This document shows, in pieces, positions 49,991-60,193 of a stretch of DNA of 64,000 bases (within the stretch, counting starts at the first letter, position 1; each line of letters opens with the position of its first letter). The stretch covers positions 1 to 64,000 of the forward strand of contig NZ_JANAVY020000014.1 of assembly GCF_025195085.2 (NCBI RefSeq), read 5' to 3'. The notes under the pieces are model-generated. The model worked only from the letters and a program-made list of their open reading frames with translations, was not told the DNA's origin and made no database searches. Position numbers and translations under genes: made by a program. The stretch is from Vibrio intestinalis. Lineage in GTDB: Bacteria; Pseudomonadota; Gammaproteobacteria; Enterobacterales; Vibrionaceae.

Positions 49991-52009
49991 ATGAAGCTGA
50001 ATCCCGGACAAGACCAAGCGGTTAAGTATGTATCGGGCCCATGCCTAGTATTAGCTGGCGCAGGGTCAGGTAAAACGCGCGTTATTACCAACAAGATTGC
50101 GTACTTGGTTCAGCAGTGTGGTTACAAGGCGCGTAATATCGCAGCCGTTACCTTTACCAATAAAGCCGCACGTGAAATGAAAGAGCGTGTTGGCCAAACA
50201 TTGGGTAAGCAAGAAGCCAAAGGTTTGATGGTTTCTACCTTCCATACCTTAGGTTTGACCATTTTAAAGCGCGAGTACAAACACCTTGGTTTGAAAGCGG
50301 GCTTTTCGCTGTTTGATGACCAAGACCAAATGGCCTTGCTTAAAGAACTTACCGAGAAGCAGCTGGATGGCGATAAAGATCTGCTGCGTAGCTTATTAAG
50401 CACCATTTCAAACTGGAAGAATGACATGTTGACCCCTGAGCAGGCCAAAGCGCGTGCTCAGGGTGAACAACAACAGCTGTTTGCTTTCTGTTTTGAAATG
50501 TACCAAAAGCAGATGAAAGCTTATAACGCACTCGATTTCGATGATTTGATTGCTTTGCCAGTTTGGCTGCTGAGAACCAATGAAGAAGTGCGTCAGCGCT
50601 GGCAAAATCGTATTCGCTACTTGCTGGTGGACGAATATCAAGATACCAACACCAGTCAGTACGAGTTGGTGAGACTCATTGTTGGCGAACGTGCGCGCTT
50701 AACCGTGGTAGGGGATGATGATCAATCTATTTACTCATGGCGTGGTGCAAAGCCGCAGAACTTAGTGCTGCTTGGTGAAGATTACCCTAACCTTAAGCTG
50801 ATCAAGCTAGAGCAAAATTACCGCTCAACTAACCGTATCTTGCGCAGTGCAAACATCTTGATTGCCAATAACCCGCACGTGTATGAGAAATCGCTGTTCT
50901 CAGAGCTACCGGATGGTGAAAAGCTCAAGGTGCTATTAGCGAAAAACGAAGAGCACGAAGCAGAGCGTGTTACGGGTGAAATCATTGCCCATAAGTTCTT
51001 AAATCGAACTGACTATCGTGATTACGCGATTTTGTATCGTGGTAACCACCAATCGCGTTTGATTGAAAAATCTTTGATGCAAAACCGCGTGCCGTACAAG
51101 TTATCAGGTGGTACGTCGTTCTTCGCTCGTGCAGAAATCAAAGACATCATGGCTTACCTTAAAGTGTTGGTGAACCCAGATGATGACAACGCGTTCATTC
51201 GTATCGTGAATACTCCTAAGCGCGAAATTGGCCCAGTGACATTAGAGAAGCTCGGCAGTTACGCCAACATGCGTGGTAAAAGCTTGTTCGAATCGAGCTT
51301 TGAAATGGGCTTAGAGCAGCATCTTACTGGCCGAGGCCTAGAGAATTTGCGCCGCTTTACCGCTTGGTTGGTGAAGATTGCGGATCAAGCAGAGCGTGGT
51401 GATACGGTGGAGGCTGTTCGTTCACTTGTGCGTGATATCAATTACGAAGATTGGTTATACGAAACATCGTCAAGCCCGAAAGCGGCCGAAATGCGCATGA
51501 AGAACGTCTCTGACCTTTATTCTTGGATTGTTGCCGATCTAGAAGGTGACAACTATGACCAAGAAGAGAAGACAATCAAAGAAGTCGTTCAACGTTTGAC
51601 CCTGCGTGACATGATGGAGCGCGGTGAAGAAGATGATGACAGCGATGCAGTCCAGCTCATGACTCTACATGCTTCCAAAGGCCTAGAGTTCCCTTATGTG
51701 TACTTGATTGGTACTGAAGAAGGCATCTTGCCTCACCAAACCAGTATTGATGAAGAGAACGTTGAGGAAGAGCGCCGCCTTATGTATGTAGGTATCACAC
51801 GCGCGCAGAAGGAGCTGACATTTACCATGTGTCGTGAACGTCGTCAGTTTGGTGAATTAATCAAACCGACGCAAAGTCGTTTTCTGGATGAACTGCCGTT
51901 TGATGATGTTGAATGGGAAGCAACTAAAAAGCCAGTAACTCAAGAAGAGCGCATGGCAAAAGGTCAGGCGCACATTGCCAACCTAAGAGCGATGTTTAAG
52001 AAAGACTAA
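49991..52009 (+). CDS. rep: ATP-dependent DNA helicase Rep
   Basis: A 3'-5' SF1A helicase that removes proteins ahead of replication forks. 672 aa, like E. coli Rep and shorter than UvrD. Walker [14 protein letters not shown] near residue 23, DEYQDTN (DExx) near 215, [13 protein letters not shown] near 235, and C-terminal motifs [13 protein letters not shown] and [16 protein letters not shown] start at 49991 behind TGAGAACTCC. Confidence 0.97.
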   Translation: MKLNPGQDQAVKYVSGPCLVLAGAGSGKTRVITNKIAYLVQQCGYKARNIAAVTFTNKAAREMKERVGQTLGKQEAKGLMVSTFHTLGLTILKREYKHLGLKAGFSLFDDQDQMALLKELTEKQLDGDKDLLRSLLSTISNWKNDMLTPEQAKARAQGEQQQLFAFCFEMYQKQMKAYNALDFDDLIALPVWLLRTNEEVRQRWQNRIRYLLVDEYQDTNTSQYELVRLIVGERARLTVVGDDDQSIYSWRGAKPQNLVLLGEDYPNLKLIKLEQNYRSTNRILRSANILIANNPHVYEKSLFSELPDGEKLKVLLAKNEEHEAERVTGEIIAHKFLNRTDYRDYAILYRGNHQSRLIEKSLMQNRVPYKLSGGTSFFARAEIKDIMAYLKVLVNPDDDNAFIRIVNTPKREIGPVTLEKLGSYANMRGKSLFESSFEMGLEQHLTGRGLENLRRFTAWLVKIADQAERGDTVEAVRSLVRDINYEDWLYETSSSPKAAEMRMKNVSDLYSWIVADLEGDNYDQEEKTIKEVVQRLTLRDMMERGEEDDDSDAVQLMTLHASKGLEFPYVYLIGTEEGILPHQTSIDEENVEEERRLMYVGITRAQKELTFTMCRERRQFGELIKPTQSRFLDELPFDDVEWEATKKPVTQEERMAKGQAHIANLRAMFKKD

Positions 52010-52350
52010 ATGTATTGATCTATTAGGTGAGGCGTTCCGCTTTTACGGGACTCGACAAACGCGAGTATTTCACCATCAGAAATACGCTTCACTACCGTAT
52101 CTCCATTACGTATTTCGATCATCGCTTGACCGCCGTGATTGACAATATTGGCACTTAAATTATTGCTCAGTTCAGGCAGTGCAGAGTTGAGATGCTCAAC
52201 AATCTGACGCAGCTGCTGTTTAGACTTAACATCGTGAGGGTCGATTTTTGACTGTGATTCTTCACTTTGTGAAGGTTTAGTGTGTTGCTCATGAATGTGA
52301 TTCTCCCTTGGGTGTGGGAGGTAAGAGTTGGATGTGATTTTCATAAGCAT
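52006..52350 (-). CDS. Small FlaG-like protein
   Basis: A 114-aa protein. The last 65 residues ([34 protein letters not shown] then [17 protein letters not shown] in pieces) resemble the FlaG flagellar-filament protein in predicted structure: helix, beta pair with a charged turn, helix. The N-terminal 45 residues are polar and His/Ser-rich. It is not near flagellar genes. The stop overlaps the rep stop by 4 bp on the opposite strand. The FlaG link is tentative. Confidence 0.7.
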   Translation of the reverse strand: MLMKITSNSYLPHPRENHIHEQHTKPSQSEESQSKIDPHDVKSKQQLRQIVEHLNSALPELSNNLSANIVNHGGQAMIEIRNGDTVVKRISDGEILAFVESRKSGTPHLIDQYI

Positions 52351-52486
52351 CTCCGAAAGTGTTCGAAAATCATACTGCCTACTTATTGTATCGTCACAAA
52401 TGCGCTTCTCTTGAGCCTATTTTTATAAAACAACCAATTCAAAGGCTTAACGCAGATTGCTAAGCCTTTAACTGTTGTGTTGTTGG

Positions 52487-52900
52487 TTATAGGCCTTCGA
52501 TCATGTGATCAATAGCAGCAATAATCTCTTCATCGGAACAGTCCATACATGAACCTTTAGCTGGCATGGCATTGAAACCGTTGATGGCGTGATCGGCCAG
52601 TACATCTTTACCTTTCGCAATTCGAGGTGCCCAATCATTGGCATCACCAGTGACCGGTGCGCCGCTTACCCCAGTGCTGTGGCATGCGGTACAAAACGTT
52701 CCGTAGACCGTTGCGCCATCTCGTGGGCCGCTTCTTTCTACAACGACAGGCTCTGCACCCGCAAGATAGACATCACCGACTGGCTTAATTCTTTCTGCAA
52801 TTGCGTCATGCTCTTCAGGACTGACGTTTAGGGCAAACGTCGCGGAAGAGAAAGTCGCTGCCGCTATTAAAGCGGTAAAGATTTTTCGAGACATATCCAT
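52487..52900 (-). CDS. Cytochrome c5
   Basis: A small periplasmic monohaem carrier of 137 aa. Signal peptide (KIFTALIAAATFSSATFA), then one haem site CTACHSTG near residue 72 and a distal Met in NAMPAKG. The C-terminal KGSCMDCSDEEI has the disulfide CxxC typical of cytochrome c5. ATG 52900 or ATG 52894 could be the start; neither has a strong ribosome site. It may pass electrons to the same oxidases as cytochrome c4. Confidence 0.9.
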   Translation of the reverse strand: MDMSRKIFTALIAAATFSSATFALNVSPEEHDAIAERIKPVGDVYLAGAEPVVVERSGPRDGATVYGTFCTACHSTGVSGAPVTGDANDWAPRIAKGKDVLADHAINGFNAMPAKGSCMDCSDEEIIAAIDHMIEGL

Positions 52901-53239
52901 TTAACTCACTGTACATTCCAGAAGATGAGCACTGACTCACCAATTATTATTCCAATGCGTTATCATTCTTAGCTGATGTTTTTATTCGCATTGATATTAG
53001 AGTATAAGATGTTCTACAAGGTTTAACGTGGTTAAATCAATGTAAATACTAGGTGATTATATATCGAGCGGATGTTGCAATAAACAACAACTTGTCCATG
53101 GCAAGGTGTATGTCACACCATTTGTAGGGTTTTATTCGCCATCAATCGCCCAAAAAGGCGTCAAACGATAAAAAAACTTGAAAAAGTACTAGACGACATA
53201 GTGTGATATACGTATTATTCCACTCCGCCGATGGGGCAT
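52901..53239. other. Upstream region of the tRNA array
   Basis: A 339-bp gap without a gene. It has a small hairpin (GGTGT-ATGTC-ACACC, 53105-53119). The tRNA promoter is probably close to 53178-53210 (TTGAAA, then GATATA), but the spacing I can see is too long for a firm call. Confidence 0.5.
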
Positions 53240-53316
<77 letters not shown>

Positions 53317-53350
53317 TTTGCCTGGAGGAATATCGGTAAAACAGATAGTG

Positions 53351-53426
53351 GTGGCTATAGCTCAGTTGGTAGAGCCCTGGATTGTGATTCCGGTGGTCGC
53401 GAGTTCGAATCTCGTTAGCCACCCCA
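53351..53426 (+). tRNA. tRNA-His (GTG), copy 1
   Basis: 76 nt, acceptor GTGGCTA/TAGCCAC, anticodon GTG in TTGTGAT. The base before it (53350) is the G that tRNA-His keeps at -1. Ends CCCA. Confidence 0.97.
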
Positions 53427-53498
53427 TTATTTCGGTAACCTAGTTTACTCAGTAGATAGAGGTTTCCAGTTTCGATTTTATCGGGACAAAACATAAGT

Positions 53499-53575
<77 letters not shown>

Positions 53576-53618
53576 CTATTTCAATAATCGCAAATGCGGT
53601 TATACAAAAAAATTAGTG

Positions 53619-53694
53619 GTGGCTATAGCTCAGTTGGTAGAGCCCTGGATTGTGATTCCGGTGGTCGCGAGTTCGAATCTCGTTAGCCACCCCA
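53619..53694 (+). tRNA. tRNA-His (GTG), copy 2
   Basis: Identical to copy 1, including the -1 G (53618). Part of a tandem His-Pro duplication. Confidence 0.97.
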
Positions 53695-53704
53695 TTAATT
53701 TTGT

Positions 53705-53781
<77 letters not shown>

Positions 53782-53789
53782 CTATAAGA

Positions 53790-53819
53790 AAGCCTCGTCA
53801 GAAATGACGGGGCTTTTTT
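53790..53819 (+). terminator. Terminator of the tRNA array
   Basis: GCCTCGTCA and TGACGGGGC around GAAA, followed by six T. A damaged copy follows 100 bp downstream. Confidence 0.9.
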
Positions 53820-53827
53820 ACATTTGG

Positions 53828-53941
53828 AGATCTGAACTTCGAACAGAGTGGGGTCGTCTGATGTTCAAAGTATGTCTCTTCACCGACCACCATAAGAAAG
53901 CCTCGACTGGCCGTCCGCGTCAGAAATGACGGGGCTTTTTT
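53828..53941 (+). pseudogene. Degenerate tRNA-Pro/terminator repeat D
   Basis: The 5' half of the tRNA is lost. The segment from 53828 keeps ATCTG, CAGAG, GGTCG and the last bases CTCTTCACCGACCA of tRNA-Pro, with scattered changes. The terminator copy that follows carries a 14-nt insertion (53906-53919) between CCTCG and TCAGAAATGACGGGG. Confidence 0.75.
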
Positions 53942-53945
53942 ACAT

Positions 53946-54019
53946 TCTGAAGTCTTGAAATACAGAGTGCGAACAGAGTAGGGTTCGCCTGATGTTCAAG
54001 ATATATCTCTTCACCGACC
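53946..54019 (+). pseudogene. Degenerate tRNA-Pro repeat E
   Basis: A further remnant: ACAGAG, GAACAGAGTAGGGTTCG and CTCTTCACCGACC are recognisable tRNA-Pro pieces shared with repeat D. The CCA end is truncated and no terminator copy follows. Confidence 0.65.
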
Positions 54020-54599
54020 TTTTCTTTTCTAGCTCTCTTATTCCAATCCTCGGGGTGGTTTCTACAAATAACCCGCGCGACTTCTAAATATCTACTATCG
54101 TTAAAGTGACTGCTTACAATTGAAAATAAAGAGTAATAATCTGCCTTTTGGTTTTTATGGTGGTCTCGTGTGTTGTTTTTACATCTATAACTAAATGTTT
54201 GTTTTGTTTTTGTTAATGAATTTATATTCCTATTTGTGGGTAATTATTCTTGTTGTTTGACGGGGTTTTATGAGATCTCACCATATAGCGAGCTTTTAGG
54301 TTGTTTTGGCTAGGTTTTTCTTAAAGTTAGCATAATTGATTATGCAAATATTCGTTTATGAGCTGCTTAAAATATGCGCAAATTCGACTTTTTTCACTGT
54401 GTTTGTTGCTTTTCTGTGAATTTTTTGCCAAATTGTTCAGCTTGTAACTGTCAGAATGATGTACTGACAAAGAATGGATTCACTTAATACTTGTTGCAGC
54501 AGCTTAGTGTTCGGCTATTTCTTTTTCGAGAATGGTTAATTGTTGTGGCGACAGGTATCAGACAGGGCAGAAAACTGCCATAGCAGTAGAGGTCTGGTA
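54020..54599. other. AT-rich gap upstream of the peptide ABC operon
   Basis: About 580 bp with no gene. It has a 10-bp palindrome TGAGATCTCA (54271-54280) and an inverted repeat TGTCAG-N9-CTGACA (54449-54469). The operon promoter must be here. TTGACG at 54257 is a -35 candidate, but a partner -10 at good spacing is not seen. Confidence 0.5.
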
Positions 54600-56315
54600 A
54601 TGTCACTTTTAGAAGTTAAAGATCTTCGTATTGAATACCCATCTCGTCATGGTGTTCATGCCGCGGTTAAATCTTTATCGTTCAATATTGAACGTGGAGA
54701 AATCGTGGGCGTAGTGGGCGAGTCGGGTGCAGGTAAATCAACCGTTGGTAACGGGGTGATCGACTTGCTGAGCCCTCCTGGGGTTATCGCGGATGGTGAA
54801 GTATTTTTAGATGGAGAGAAGATCTCTGGTCTCACCCCGCAGCAGATGCGTAAAGTGCGCGGCTCAAAAATTGGGTTTATTTTCCAAGATCCAATGACCT
54901 CTCTAAATCCTCTTTTCACGGTTGAGCATCAACTAAAAGAAACGATTCATGCCAATATGAAAGTTTCAGAAGAAGAGGCATATCAACGTGCTCTTTCTTT
55001 GATGCAGCAAGTGGGCATTCCACAGCCTGAAAACCGCCTTAAGCAGTACCCTCACCAATTTTCTGGTGGTATGCGTCAGCGTGTGGTTATCGCGATCGCT
55101 CTAGCGGGTGAACCCGATTTAATCATCGCGGATGAGCCAACCACAGCGTTGGATGTATCGATTCAAGACCAAATCCTTAATCTAATTCGTGAGCTATGCA
55201 TTAAGAAAAATGTCGGTTGTATGTTGGTCACTCACGATATGGGTGTGGTTTCCAATGTGACAGATCGTGTGGCGGTGATGTATCGCGGTGATTTGGTTGA
55301 GTTTGGCCCGACAGCGAAAGTACTTGGCGACCCAGACCACGCTTATACCCGCAGTTTGATCTCTGCCGTTCCTCGTTCCGATATCAAGTTAGACCGTTTC
55401 CCACTGGTTAGCTACATCGAAGAAGCTCAGGAAATGGAGCAACTGGATGTCAAAAATCACTGGCTAGGTCAAAGCCAAGATCACCGAGATTACACTGGCC
55501 CGTTATTACAGGTTGAGAACGTCAATCTACGTTTTATTACTAAAGACTCGTTGTTTGAAAGTCGTCGTGAGTATGTTCAAGCTTCAAACAATGTCAGCTT
55601 TGAAGTGCATGAAGGTGAGACGTTTGGTTTAGTCGGTGAATCAGGTTCAGGTAAATCGACCATTGCCCGCGTTATTGCCGGTCTATATCAGCCGAACTCA
55701 GGCAAAGTGACATTTGAAGGTATTAATTTAACCGGTCTGAAATCTGAAAAAGAGCGCCGTCCGTTGCGTCGTCAAATGCAGATGGTGTTCCAGAACCCAT
55801 ATACGTCAATGAACCCGAGAATGAAGATTTTCGACATCATTGCTGAGCCTATTCGATTCCACAAGCTGACGCGCAATGAAACAGAAACGAGACAGATCGT
55901 TAACGATCTATTGGATCACGTTGGCCTAGGCAAAATGGCGGGTGTGAAGTATCCCCATGAGTTTTCTGGTGGTCAGCGTCAGCGTATCTCAATCGCTCGT
56001 GCTTTAGCGACGCGCCCACGATTGTTGATTTGTGATGAGCCTACCTCTGCACTGGATGTATCAGTGCAAGCGCAGATTCTTAACCTGCTCAAAGACCTAC
56101 AAGATGAGTTAAACCTCACCATGTTATTCATTAGTCATGACTTGCCAGTCATTCGCCAGATGTGCGATCGAGTCGGCGTGATGCAAATGGGTACCTTATT
56201 AGAGGTCGCACCAACTGAGCAGCTCTACACAGATCCTCAACATGATTACAGCAAACAACTAATTTCCTTAATGCCGGAATTTACTGGCTTAAGAGAAGGG
56301 GTAAAAACGGCTTAA
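54600..56315 (+). CDS. Peptide ABC transporter ATP-binding protein with two fused ATPase domains
   Basis: A 571-aa cytoplasmic energy unit that joins what are usually two proteins (DppD and DppF-like). Domain 1: Walker A GESGAGKST near residue 45, signature FSGGMRQR near 160, Walker B LIIADEP. Domain 2: GESGSGKST near 350, FSGGQRQR near 455, LLICDEP. Each has an Opp-type C-terminal extension. Start at ATG 54600 (MSLLEVKDLRIEYPS), with GAGG 10 nt upstream; the in-frame codon at 54540 adds 20 atypical residues. First in the order ATPase, binding protein, permease, permease. Confidence 0.93.
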   Translation: MSLLEVKDLRIEYPSRHGVHAAVKSLSFNIERGEIVGVVGESGAGKSTVGNGVIDLLSPPGVIADGEVFLDGEKISGLTPQQMRKVRGSKIGFIFQDPMTSLNPLFTVEHQLKETIHANMKVSEEEAYQRALSLMQQVGIPQPENRLKQYPHQFSGGMRQRVVIAIALAGEPDLIIADEPTTALDVSIQDQILNLIRELCIKKNVGCMLVTHDMGVVSNVTDRVAVMYRGDLVEFGPTAKVLGDPDHAYTRSLISAVPRSDIKLDRFPLVSYIEEAQEMEQLDVKNHWLGQSQDHRDYTGPLLQVENVNLRFITKDSLFESRREYVQASNNVSFEVHEGETFGLVGESGSGKSTIARVIAGLYQPNSGKVTFEGINLTGLKSEKERRPLRRQMQMVFQNPYTSMNPRMKIFDIIAEPIRFHKLTRNETETRQIVNDLLDHVGLGKMAGVKYPHEFSGGQRQRISIARALATRPRLLICDEPTSALDVSVQAQILNLLKDLQDELNLTMLFISHDLPVIRQMCDRVGVMQMGTLLEVAPTEQLYTDPQHDYSKQLISLMPEFTGLREGVKTA

Positions 56316-56373
56316 GCCGACCTATTCAAAGGCCGTGGCCTGCGAATAGCTAAGATGCAAACACAACATAAAC

Positions 56374-56405
56374 TAGGGATAGCTATCCCGCATAAGGAGT
56401 TATGC
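56374..56405 (+). promoter_or_regulatory. Hairpins with the Shine-Dalgarno in a loop, before the binding protein
   Basis: GGGATA-GC-TATCCC (56376-56389) is a perfect palindrome. It is followed by GCATAA-GGAG-TTATGC (56390-56405), a perfect 6-bp stem whose four-base loop is the Shine-Dalgarno itself. The likely ATG start (56408) is 8 nt beyond the GGAG. Confidence 0.55.
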
Positions 56406-56407
56406 AG

Positions 56408-58024
56408 ATGAGTATGAAAACCAAGATTGCAGTCGCCGTTGCAGTAGTGGCTGCAGGTGGTATCTATTTTGCGATGCAACCAAAAGAAGAGAAAGTTGCA
56501 GAGCAAGAGGCTGCGAAAGTAGAGCAGCCAGTGGCGCAGGAAGTAGCGATTAAAGTGGCTTACGATGCTGACCCAGTATCACTAGACCCACATGAGCAGC
56601 TATCTGGCGGTACGCTACAGATGTCGCACATGGTATTTGACCCTCTAGTGCGTTACACCCAATCTTTAGATTTTGAATCTCGCCTAGCAGAAAGCTGGGA
56701 GCGTGTGGATGACACCACTTTCCGCTTTGCACTGCGTAAGGGTGTGAAATTCCACTCAGGTAATGAGCTGACGGCTGATGATGTTGTATGGACATTTGAC
56801 CGTCTTAAAAACTCTCCAGACTTTAAAGCGATCTTTGAACCGTACGAGAAGATGGTGAAAGTGGATGACTACACGGTAGAGCTCGTATCAAAAGCGGCTT
56901 ACCCACTTGTGCTACAAACTGCGACTTACATCTTCCCGATGGACAGCAAGTTCTACACCGGCACAACGGCTGACGGCAAAGATAAAGCGGAAGTGGTTAA
57001 GCACGGTAACTCGTTCGCTTCGACGAACGTATCTGGTACAGGTCCATTCATCGTAACGGCGCGTGAGCAAGGCGTGAAAGTTGAGTTTGAACGCTTTGAC
57101 GGCTACTGGGATAAAGAGACGGGTAACGTAGATAAGCTAACACTTGTGCCAATTAAAGAGTCGGCAACACGTGTTGCTGCGCTACTGTCTGGTGACGTAG
57201 ATATGATTGCTCCAGTTGCACCGAACGATCACAAGCGTGTTCAAAGCGCGTCTGATATCGATCTTGTGACGCTTTCTGGTACGCGAATCATTACTTTCCA
57301 AATGAACCAAAACAGCAATGAAGCGTTGAAAGATGTACGCGTTCGTCAGGCGATTGTTCATGCGATTAACAACGAAGGTATCGTTGATAAAGTAATGAAA
57401 GGCTTCGCGACGGTTGCTGGTCAACAAGGCCCATCAGGCTACGCAGGCTATGATGAAGCGCTTGTTCCACGTTTTGACCTAGAGAAAGCTAAGCAGCTAA
57501 TGGTGGAAGCTGGCTACCCAGATGGCTTTAGCCTAACGATGATGGCGCCTAACAACCGCTACGTGAACGATGCCAAGATTGCACAATCTGCAGCGGCAAT
57601 GCTGTCTAAGATTGGCATTAAGGTTGATCTGAAAACCATGCCTAAAGCGCAATACTGGCCTGAGTTTGATAAATGTGCAGCAGACATGCTGATGATTGGT
57701 TGGCACTCAGATACAGAAGATTCAGCGAACTTCTCTGAATTCCTAACCATGACGCGTGACGAAGCAACAGGTAAAGGCCAATACAACTGTGGTTACTACT
57801 CAAACTCAGAAGTGGATAAGTTAGTTGAAGCATCAAACGTAGAAACGGACCCAGCTAAGCGTGCTGAAATGCTGAAAACGGTTGAAGCGACACTATACAA
57901 CGACGCGGCATTTGTTCCTCTACACTGGCAAAACCTTGCTTGGGGTGCAAAAGCGAACGTTGAGATTGAGCCTATCGTGAACGCGATGAACTTCCCTTAC
58001 TTTGGTGACCTAGTGGTTAAGTAA
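56408..58024 (+). CDS. Peptide ABC transporter substrate-binding protein
   Basis: A 538-aa family 5 (OppA/DppA) solute receptor. The N-terminal helix MSMKTKIAVAVAVVAAGGIYFAMQ has no clear cleavage site or lipobox, so the protein may stay membrane-tethered by it, followed by a charged Ala/Glu linker. The binding domain starts near residue 48 (IKVAYDADPVSLDPHEQLSGG), with FRLRKGVKFHSGNELTADDVVWTF in its sense near 110. Start at 56408, the ATG properly spaced from GGAG, rather than 56402. Ligand unknown; peptides are likely. Confidence 0.92.
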   Translation: MSMKTKIAVAVAVVAAGGIYFAMQPKEEKVAEQEAAKVEQPVAQEVAIKVAYDADPVSLDPHEQLSGGTLQMSHMVFDPLVRYTQSLDFESRLAESWERVDDTTFRFALRKGVKFHSGNELTADDVVWTFDRLKNSPDFKAIFEPYEKMVKVDDYTVELVSKAAYPLVLQTATYIFPMDSKFYTGTTADGKDKAEVVKHGNSFASTNVSGTGPFIVTAREQGVKVEFERFDGYWDKETGNVDKLTLVPIKESATRVAALLSGDVDMIAPVAPNDHKRVQSASDIDLVTLSGTRIITFQMNQNSNEALKDVRVRQAIVHAINNEGIVDKVMKGFATVAGQQGPSGYAGYDEALVPRFDLEKAKQLMVEAGYPDGFSLTMMAPNNRYVNDAKIAQSAAAMLSKIGIKVDLKTMPKAQYWPEFDKCAADMLMIGWHSDTEDSANFSEFLTMTRDEATGKGQYNCGYYSNSEVDKLVEASNVETDPAKRAEMLKTVEATLYNDAAFVPLHWQNLAWGAKANVEIEPIVNAMNFPYFGDLVVK

Positions 58025-58041
58025 GAGAAGGGTTAACTACG

Positions 58042-58133
58042 AAGTGACTGCTTACTTTTTAAAGTAGGTAGTGACTTTGTTAAGTGATTAACTGTTTAGG
58101 TACTTAGCCTTGTTTCAGTCGGGTTAAGTACCT
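58042..58133 (+). promoter_or_regulatory. Two stem-loops between binding-protein and permease genes
   Basis: Arms 58042-58057 and 58062-58077 pair over 16 positions (one mismatch, two G-T) with a 4-nt loop. A second stem, AGGTACTTA (58098-58106) with TAAGTACCT (58125-58133), follows. Neither has a long T-run. Such structures often protect the mRNA of the abundant binding protein and lower permease expression. Confidence 0.55.
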
Positions 58134-58224
58134 CTCTCAAGACTGATTTAGTGATTTGCCAATCAACTCGGTGTTCGCCAAGGATGTCGGCAAATGACTC
58201 TCTAAGGAAAGAAAGGGGCAAGGA

Positions 58225-59202
58225 ATGTTTTCGTTTCTGGTCAAGCGCCTGTTTCAGGCACTGATAGTGATGTTTGTGATCAGTTTAGTGGCGTTTGCCA
58301 TTCAGGATAATCTGGGTGACCCGCTACGTGAGCTTGTCGGTCAGTCGGTTTCAGAGTCAGAGCGCCAAGCGCTGCGTGATGAGCTCGGCTTAAATGATCC
58401 CTTCATTACAAAATACACTCGCTTTGTAGGCGCTGCTATACAGGGTGATCTTGGTACTTCTTACTTCTTCAAACGTCCTGCGGTTGAAGTGATTCTCGAT
58501 AAATTGGTCGCGACTCTAGAGCTGGTCTTTGGCGCGTCAGTTATCATCGTCGTATTGTCGATTCCACTTGGCGTATATTCCGCAATCCATCCTAAAAGTT
58601 TCTTTACTAAAGTGGTGATGGCGCTAAGTAGTGTGGGTATTTCTATTCCGGTGTTCTTAACCGCGATCATGTTGATGTATGTCTTCTCCATCGAGCTAGG
58701 TTGGCTACCATCCTACGGGCGGGGAGAAACCGCCAATGTGCTGGGTTGGGAGTCGGGCTTCTTTACATTAGATGGCTTAGCGCACCTGATTTTGCCTTGT
58801 GTGGCGCTGGCCTCGATTATGTTGCCATTGTTTATTCGTTTGGTTCGCTCTGAGATGCTGGAAGTGCTCAGTTCGGAATACATTAAGTTCGGTAAGGCGA
58901 AAGGCCTAGCGCTGAACAAAATCTATTATCAGCATGCCTTGAAAAATACCATGCTGCCTGTTTTGACCGTTGGTGGTGTGCAGATCGGTACTATGGTGGC
59001 TTACACCATTTTGACTGAGACGGTGTTCCAATGGCCGGGTACTGGTTTCCTTTTCCTAGAAGCGATCAACCGAGTCGATACCCCATTGATTACGGCTTAC
59101 GTGATTTTTGTTGGGCTTATCTTCGTGGTGACGAACACCATTGTCGACTTGTTGTATGGGCTAATTAACCCAACCGTGAATCTAACCGGTAAAGGAGCAT
59201 AG
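58225..59202 (+). CDS. Peptide ABC transporter permease 1 (DppB/OppB-like)
   Basis: A 325-aa inner-membrane permease. Six helices, with the N-terminal MFSFLVKRLFQALIVMFVISLVAF typical of the B subunit. The EAA-loop coupling helix that meets the ATPase reads YIKFGKAKGLALNKIYYQHALKN near residues 215-240. Start ATG 58225 behind GGGGCAAGGA. It ends 2 bp before permease 2 in GTGATG, so coupled. Confidence 0.93.
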   Translation: MFSFLVKRLFQALIVMFVISLVAFAIQDNLGDPLRELVGQSVSESERQALRDELGLNDPFITKYTRFVGAAIQGDLGTSYFFKRPAVEVILDKLVATLELVFGASVIIVVLSIPLGVYSAIHPKSFFTKVVMALSSVGISIPVFLTAIMLMYVFSIELGWLPSYGRGETANVLGWESGFFTLDGLAHLILPCVALASIMLPLFIRLVRSEMLEVLSSEYIKFGKAKGLALNKIYYQHALKNTMLPVLTVGGVQIGTMVAYTILTETVFQWPGTGFLFLEAINRVDTPLITAYVIFVGLIFVVTNTIVDLLYGLINPTVNLTGKGA

Positions 59203-59204
59203 TG

Positions 59205-60155
59205 ATGGCGAACAATGTAGCAACTCAAAGCGCCGCTCCTTCTCGTTGGGAGCGATTTACACAATCGGATTTCTTGTACTACTTCAAGCGCGATAAAGTC
59301 GCGATGGCGAGCTTTACTGTGTTCATGATGTTCTTAGTCATGGCATTGGCTGCCCCTATTTTTGCGCCGACCGATCCCTACGATTTAAGCTCGATTGATA
59401 TCTTAGATTCAGAGCTACCGCCTGCGTGGATGGAAGGCAGTGATGAGCGTTTTCTATTAGGTACTGATGAACAAGGGCGCGATATTCTTTCGACCATTTT
59501 GTATGGTTCACGCTTGTCTCTTACCATTGGCTTTTTAGCCGTTGGTCTACAGCTGGTTCTAGGTATTGTGATTGGTTTATCAGCCGGTTACTTCGGTGGT
59601 CGTATTGATAGCTTCTTGATGCGTTTTGCTGATGTGCAGCTGTCGTTCTCAACCATGATGGTGGCAATTATCGTATCCGCTATATTCAAAGCCAGTTTTG
59701 GTAGTGATTTTTATAGCCAATATGCGGTAGTGATGCTGGTGGTGATTATCGGTGTAGCTGAATGGCCTCAATATGCGCGAACCATTCGAGCCTCAGTACT
59801 CGCTGAGAAGAAGAAAGAGTATGTGGAAGCGGCTCGCGTGATGGGCTTTAAAGCGCCGCGCATTATGTTCCGCCATATTCTGCCTAACTGTTTATCACCG
59901 ATTTTGGTTATCTCAACCGTACAGGTGGCAAATGCCATCATGTCAGAAGCGGCACTTTCCTTCCTAGGATTGGGCTTGCCCGTTGATCAGCCATCGCTAG
60001 GGGCGCTAATCAGTACTGGATTTAACTACATCTTCTCTGGCGCATGGTGGATTACCGCCTTCCCAGGTATTGTGTTGGTAACTTTAGTGTTGGTAATCAA
60101 TCTATTAGGTGACTGGTTGCGAGATGTATTTAACCCGAAAATCTATAAAGGGTGA
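59205..60155 (+). CDS. Peptide ABC transporter permease 2 (DppC/OppC-like)
   Basis: A 316-aa partner permease. The N-terminal soluble part precedes the first helix (KVAMASFTVFMMFLVMALAAPIFAPTDPY), then the C-subunit hallmark FLLGTDEQGRDILSTILYGSRLSLTIG near residue 88. EAA loop: EYVEAARVMGFKAPRIMFRHILPN near 200. Start: ATG 59205 (the reading also opens at GTG 59202). Last gene of the operon. Confidence 0.93.
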   Translation: MANNVATQSAAPSRWERFTQSDFLYYFKRDKVAMASFTVFMMFLVMALAAPIFAPTDPYDLSSIDILDSELPPAWMEGSDERFLLGTDEQGRDILSTILYGSRLSLTIGFLAVGLQLVLGIVIGLSAGYFGGRIDSFLMRFADVQLSFSTMMVAIIVSAIFKASFGSDFYSQYAVVMLVVIIGVAEWPQYARTIRASVLAEKKKEYVEAARVMGFKAPRIMFRHILPNCLSPILVISTVQVANAIMSEAALSFLGLGLPVDQPSLGALISTGFNYIFSGAWWITAFPGIVLVTLVLVINLLGDWLRDVFNPKIYKG

Positions 60156-60193
60156 TCCAATCTAGGGTTTATATCGAAAATTGACTTAAACTG

